A DNA stretch of 64,000 nt, from assembly GCF_900089835.1 (NCBI RefSeq), contig NZ_OANU01000123.1, positions 124,001-188,000 on the forward strand, written 5' to 3'. The position numbers and the translations under genes were made by a program. The notes beneath the pieces were generated by a model. That model was given only the letters and a program-made list of their open reading frames with translations, made no database searches and was not told where the DNA came from. Source of the stretch: Vibrio thalassae. GTDB lineage: Bacteria; Pseudomonadota; Gammaproteobacteria; Enterobacterales; Vibrionaceae. Of the stretch, positions 60,275-64,000 are shown in pieces; within the stretch, counting starts at the first letter, position 1, and each line of letters opens with the position of its first letter.

Positions 60275-61876
60275 TTATAGCGTCAAAGTCGTTGCTGATT
60301 TGCCCAACTGATTGGCAATTTTTGGTGCATACCAAAGACTCGGCGCAATAATGACGGAGGCAGGCACTGCGGTGATAACAATAAATGACTGTAATGCAGA
60401 GATCCCACCACTGCCCAACGAAATCAGAACAATGGCAACGGCACCCATAATGATTCCCCAGAAAGCTCGAATCGTCGCGTTCGGTTCTTTGTCTCCACTG
60501 ATCACCATGGTGATGGTGTAAGTCATGGAGTCACCTGTGGTGACAATAAAAGTCGTGGTGAGAATCAAAAATAAAATGGAGATCAGCGTCGGGAATGGTA
60601 ACTGTTGTGTAATCGCTAACAGTGCCCCTGGCATATTGAATCCCTCAAAGCTTGCCTGAATCACGCCAGGGTTCTCCAATTCAAAGGCAAGTCCAGAACC
60701 ACCGACGATGGTGAACCAAAAGCAAGTTACTAGTGGGGCGGCGATACTAATGGCAAGTACTAATTGGCGGATAGTGCGACCACGGGAAATGCGGGCAATA
60801 AAAATCGCCATCATCGGAGCATAGCCAATAAACCAGCCCCAGAAGAACACCGTCCACCAACCTAACCACTCAGGGTTTCCTCGATACAGCGCCATTGGAA
60901 CAAATTGGTCAATCATTTGACCTAAACCTTGAACATAGCTATCGATAATAAAGCCAGTGGGACCAGCAAATAGAATAAATACGATAAGAGCCACGGTAAG
61001 AATAATGTTATAGCGACTCACCATCTGGATACCGCGATTGACTCCGCTTAATGCCGAGAGGGTATAAAATACCATCGCAACGACCACTACTATAGCTTGG
61101 GTTGTGAAGGTGTCCGTAATGCCAAACAGCTCTTGCATGGCATAGCTGATTTGCAGCCCCAGAAAACCAATAGGGCCAATTGTGCCAGCGGCAACCGCGA
61201 TAATACTCAGTGCATCTACCGTGTTGCCGATTCCGCTTTTAATGGCTCTTTCTCCAAGCAATGGGTATAGCAAGGTTCTCGGTTTTAGAGGTAAGCCTTT
61301 GTCGTAATGCAGATGCATTAACACAATGGAAGATAAACAACCTAAAACAGCCCAAGCCAAGAAACCCCAATGTACAAAAGACTGAGAAAGTGCGTTGATG
61401 GCATTGGTTTTGGCATCTTGAGAGCCAAATAAAGGTGGAGGTGAAACAAAGTGTGCGATGGGTTCGGCCGCAGCCCAGAACACGCCACCACCTGCGAGCA
61501 GTGTACACAACACTATCGATAGCCATTTGAAATTCGTTACGTCAGGGGTGTTGAGACCACCTAAGCGGACATCACCAGTCCGACCAAAACAGAGCGCGAG
61601 GCCAATAACGAAGTTGGCTAACAGTAAAATTTGCCAAAATGCGCCAAAATATCGAGTTGCCAGTTGAAAACCAGAATCGACCAGAGAAGAGAGAGTAACA
61701 GGATGGGTAAGGGCAAGTAGAACGAATAGAGTAAGAAAAGAGCCGCTAATCCAAAACACTGGGTTGTTCATTTCCAGTTTGGCTGCGAGCTGTCTCAGTC
61801 GTTCAGGTGGATGGATAGCATCGTACGCTGAGCTTGATGCTGCTGAAGTTGATTCAGCAGTATTAGAATTTAGCAT
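60275..61876 (-). CDS. BCCT-family transporter
   Basis: This is a secondary transporter of the betaine/carnitine/choline family, with 12 hydrophobic segments over about 533 residues. The helix 8 signature reads WWTVFFWGWFIGYAPMMAIF followed by IARISRGRT, and the early VFWAAAEPIAHF block corresponds to the usual GxxFWGxAEP. BCCT members import quaternary amines for osmoprotection or catabolism; the substrate here is unknown. The start is ATG 61876 or GTG 61894; neither has a good ribosome-binding site. Confidence 0.85.
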   Translation of the reverse strand: MLNSNTAESTSAASSSAYDAIHPPERLRQLAAKLEMNNPVFWISGSFLTLFVLLALTHPVTLSSLVDSGFQLATRYFGAFWQILLLANFVIGLALCFGRTGDVRLGGLNTPDVTNFKWLSIVLCTLLAGGGVFWAAAEPIAHFVSPPPLFGSQDAKTNAINALSQSFVHWGFLAWAVLGCLSSIVLMHLHYDKGLPLKPRTLLYPLLGERAIKSGIGNTVDALSIIAVAAGTIGPIGFLGLQISYAMQELFGITDTFTTQAIVVVVAMVFYTLSALSGVNRGIQMVSRYNIILTVALIVFILFAGPTGFIIDSYVQGLGQMIDQFVPMALYRGNPEWLGWWTVFFWGWFIGYAPMMAIFIARISRGRTIRQLVLAISIAAPLVTCFWFTIVGGSGLAFELENPGVIQASFEGFNMPGALLAITQQLPFPTLISILFLILTTTFIVTTGDSMTYTITMVISGDKEPNATIRAFWGIIMGAVAIVLISLGSGGISALQSFIVITAVPASVIIAPSLWYAPKIANQLGKSATTLTL

Positions 61877-61894
61877 TAAATAATCACTATTCAC

Positions 61895-62330
61895 TATATG
61901 CTGCGGTTAAGCGAGCAATGTGGATTTGGACACTATGTCTCACAGTAAAATGTGAGTTGCGTCACGAAAGCCGACCATCCTAACATATTGTTTGGTCGTG
62001 AACAGCGGTTTTTGCCGCAAAGATCATGCATAAGCTGGGAAGTGCTTAATGTGTATGAAGTTTTGGGATTGAGATAAATACAAAGGCCTATAAGATGCTG
62101 AGTCCGATAGGCCTTGTTAACCAACAAATAGGATGTAGAAAATTGGAGGTTTATTGGTATGAAATGATCATATCAGTATTGCCGAGGACCGCTAGGTAAA
62201 TCGGGCACAAATATTGTAAGTATCGGTGTCCTGTTTTCTTAATTTTTCATTTTTAAGTCTATGAATAATAGAGACTTGTTAACCGTTTGTTGGTTTTTTG
62301 AGCACGATGGGGGTGTTGAAATAAAGTGCG
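61895..62330. other. Intergenic region between mltC-like gene and BCCT gene
   Basis: No gene seen in 436 bases. A 9-bp stem AAGGCCTAT/ATAGGCCTT lies at 62083-62115, followed on the minus strand by a T-rich stretch, fitting a terminator for a minus-strand RNA ending about 200 bases past the mltC stop. The sequence 62117-62330 could hold a small RNA, but no conserved family is recognised. Confidence 0.4.
62082..62116 (-). terminator. Possible terminator downstream of the mltC-like gene
   Basis: AAGGCCTAT and ATAGGCCTT with a 15-base loop; the minus-strand 3' side continues TTGTATTTATC. It is 215 bases from the mltC stop, far for a normal 3' end. Confidence 0.45.
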
Positions 62331-63419
62331 TTATTTGGTTAACACATTCTCATTAAAATCCTTCTGAAAATACAAAACTTTTTGCAAATAGCGTCGTGCT
62401 TCGTCCTTTGGGTGTTGAGTGGTGAGAGCAGTATAAACTTGCTTTGGAGCCATTTGGTTTAGTTTAGTCATTGCTCGTTTTCTATCTTTATCAAAGGTAG
62501 CCAGCACTCCGCCTGTCCCCCCGTTATAGGCTGAAATCATACTGAAATGCAGTGACGTAGGGTGCTTTACATCACGTAAGTAGCGGTTCTTAAGGATGTA
62601 AAAATAGGCAGCACCAGTATCAATATTATTTGCAGGATCAAAGAGGTACTCTTTGGTCGGGATACCTGGTTTATTTTTGACTAAGTTAAATACATCAGCC
62701 CCTGCCGTCTTAGGAATGACCTGCATTAACCCGTATGCACCAGCATGACTTACCGCGTAAGGGTTGAAACTGCTTTCTGTCTTGATAATTGAGTAGATCA
62801 GATCTTCAGACAAGCCATAACGTTTTGCTGCATTTTGGATCAGTTCCGCATATTGATATTCACGTTGCTGTAAGTGATCTTTCGTCATCGTGATTTCAAC
62901 ATAATAGGCTTTGCCATTCTTTATCGGCTTAGTGTTCAGTTGAGTGTTGATCAAGTGGTTGGCGTAACGGTTCGCTCGCCACTGCCATTCGATAGGCTTT
63001 CCATCATGATCGAGTACTTGGCCTAGCAAAAACGGCTTTCCTTTTAGAACGACTTCCTTATCAGAAAAGAGTTCTGCATGTTCTGGATCGGCGGGCATAA
63101 GCAAAGTTTGTACAATCGCTTTTTGTGGGTGCTCTTTAGGGTTGCGCTGAGACAGAGTAGAAACGTAAATCTTGCCTCGGTCAAAGTCGATATGAGCTCT
63201 AGTACGATAGCCGTCCAAGTATTTCACATAACGGTGTTTACCCGCCTGAACAAATTCGTCTTCTCCCCACTTTTCTTTGGCTTGACCTGCCACGTAGTTT
63301 AAAAGTTGATTGATCACTTGCTGTTGATTGTGAGACGAAGTGGGCGTTTCTGGAGGATTTTTGTGATAAGCACAGCCAGATAAAAGTAGAGCCGAGATAA
63401 GAAAAGCTTTCTTCACCAA
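62331..63419 (-). CDS. mltC: Membrane-bound lytic murein transglycosylase C (MltC-like)
   Basis: The 362-residue lipoprotein precursor has a signal peptide ending LLSGCAYHK, with lipidated Cys16. The N-terminal MltC-type domain includes VKYLDGYRTRAHIDFDRGKI. The C-terminal SLT goose-lysozyme-like domain has catalytic Glu215 (IKTESSFNPYAVS), AYGLMQVIP and ISAYNGGTGG. It cuts peptidoglycan to anhydromuropeptides at the outer membrane. The usual mltC neighbours (mutY, yggX) are absent, so it may be a second copy. Confidence 0.88.
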   Translation of the reverse strand: MVKKAFLISALLLSGCAYHKNPPETPTSSHNQQQVINQLLNYVAGQAKEKWGEDEFVQAGKHRYVKYLDGYRTRAHIDFDRGKIYVSTLSQRNPKEHPQKAIVQTLLMPADPEHAELFSDKEVVLKGKPFLLGQVLDHDGKPIEWQWRANRYANHLINTQLNTKPIKNGKAYYVEITMTKDHLQQREYQYAELIQNAAKRYGLSEDLIYSIIKTESSFNPYAVSHAGAYGLMQVIPKTAGADVFNLVKNKPGIPTKEYLFDPANNIDTGAAYFYILKNRYLRDVKHPTSLHFSMISAYNGGTGGVLATFDKDRKRAMTKLNQMAPKQVYTALTTQHPKDEARRYLQKVLYFQKDFNENVLTK

Positions 63420-63473
63420 GTGTTACTCATAATGTGGATTAAACGAGTTTAAGTATCTGATAAGTTATCGGTT

Positions 63474-63779
63474 TTAAAAATCAACTTTCTCACTGAGTGA
63501 GTATTTGGCACAACAGGAGCGCACAATGGGGTAGGGGAAGGAAGAAGTGTACAAAACAGCCTGTGATAATGACCGCCTGCCTGTTTCACTCGACGATAAC
63601 GAATAGGGTTTTGGCATCGGCATTTGATGGCTAGAAATGCGTTTAGCGGTGACGAGAAGGGCTAAAGGAGTATAGCTAAAGCCGCAGCGATAGATGCCAT
63701 AGCCATCGTGATTGAATGTTTCTATGGCTTTTTGCAGATCTTCGGTGAGGGGAGTAGGGTAATAAAAGTAGGTACGTTG
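63474..63779 (-). pseudogene. Open frame without a start codon, possible gene remnant
   Basis: Minus-strand reading gives 101 codons from after a stop to TAA at 63474, beginning QRTYFYYPTPLTEDL and passing GYGIYRCGFSYTPLALLVTAKR. The composition is protein-like, but no ATG, GTG or TTG with a ribosome-binding site sits near the beginning. It may be a decayed gene or chance. The rest of the 63420-63836 gap holds no other gene. Confidence 0.2.
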
Positions 63780-63788
63780 CTAAAGCAT

Positions 63789-63821
63789 CGCTTAGTACAC
63801 AGCAAGTCAATGTACTAAGCG
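63789..63821. other. 11-bp inverted repeat downstream of the thiolase gene
   Basis: CGCTTAGTACA and its exact complement TGTACTAAGCG are separated by 11 bases, 16 bases past the thiolase stop. It is probably the RNA 3'-end stem, though there is no T-tract. Confidence 0.5.
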
Positions 63822-63836
63822 ACGTAAGCGTTAACG

Positions 63837-64000
63837 TTAAACTTGGAGATTTTTCACCACAATAGCGGTGCCCATACCGCCGCCAATACACAGCGACGCT
63901 AATCCATACTGTAACTCTTGCTTCTCTAGTTCGTAGATGAGCGTTGCTAACACACGACCACCAGAGGCACCCAACGGGTGACCCAATGCGATAGCGCCAC
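63837..64000 (-). CDS. Acetyl-CoA acetyltransferase (thiolase), C-terminal fragment
   Basis: The last 54 residues of a thiolase, cut by the window edge. On the minus strand the fragment opens with GAIALGHPLGASGGRVLAT, the active-site histidine motif. It then has the second cysteine block SLCIGGGMGTAIVV and ends KNLQV. Thiolases join or split acyl-CoA units. Which type (degradative or biosynthetic) cannot be told from the fragment. Confidence 0.93.
   Translation of the reverse strand, partial: GAIALGHPLGASGGRVLATLIYELEKQELQYGLASLCIGGGMGTAIVVKNLQV

Overview
The window is a stretch of a Vibrio large-chromosome core genome. Three things point to this. Gene content and order match Vibrionaceae: recD-argA-mltA-tcdA-csdE, panE-yajL-csdA, the nqrABCDEF-apbE-nqrM block, dinB, pepD-gpt-frsA-crl-proBA, and nrdR-ribD-ribE-ribBX-ribH-nusB-thiL-pgpA. 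There are Vibrio-type genes such as OmpK, DUF2850, DUF3332, DUF3549 and Crl. Base composition is a uniform mid-40s percent GC by eye. No rRNA, tRNA, insertion sequence, prophage or CRISPR array was seen. Both edges cut a gene: recD on the left and a thiolase on the right.

Layout. 1-9 kb: DNA repair (recD), arginine synthesis (argA), cell wall (mltA), and a sulfur-transfer/tRNA-modification module (tcdA-csdE facing csdA) with a deglycase (yajL) and panE. 9-12 kb: an OmpK/Tsx porin with a perfect CRP site, then a LON-domain protein and an ECF sigma/ChrR anti-sigma pair; the LON gene and the sigma gene carry the same promoter-like motif. 12-16.4 kb: ampG, periplasmic cyclophilin, yajG, rlmG and divergent bolA. 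16.4-24.2 kb: the Na+-pumping NADH:quinone oxidoreductase operon with its flavin transferase (apbE) and maturation factor (nqrM). 24.2-30.4 kb: LexA-controlled dinB, a GreA/GreB-like factor, DUF2884, an NSS transporter, small conserved proteins and pepD. 30.4-33 kb: a transcript that looks like the dual-function RNA VcdRP, then a PurR-controlled purine permease and gpt. 33-38.3 kb: frsA, crl, proBA and yaiI. 38.3-39 kb: a CsrB-family RNA. 39-49.3 kb: DUF3301/DUF3549, yqcC-truC, and the nrdR-riboflavin-nusB-thiL-pgpA operon. 49.3-54.9 kb: small hypotheticals, a crotonase, mgtE, a DUF3332 lipoprotein and a DEAD-box helicase. 54.9-60.2 kb: a hexose-phosphate uptake module ordered uhpT-uhpA-uhpB-uhpC. 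60.2-64 kb: a BCCT transporter, an MltC-like transglycosylase and the thiolase end.

Carbon control recurs. CRP-type sites precede ompK and uhpT, a weaker one overlaps the putative vcdRP promoter, and a CsrB RNA that would sequester CsrA is present. Envelope maintenance (mltA, ampG, mltC), flavin supply (rib genes) and flavin use (Nqr, ApbE) are also functionally linked.

All coordinates were read by eye. Start codons were moved from the longest frame where a ribosome-binding site or family length favoured a shorter protein. Protein names rest on recognised family sequence and motifs, not on a database search.
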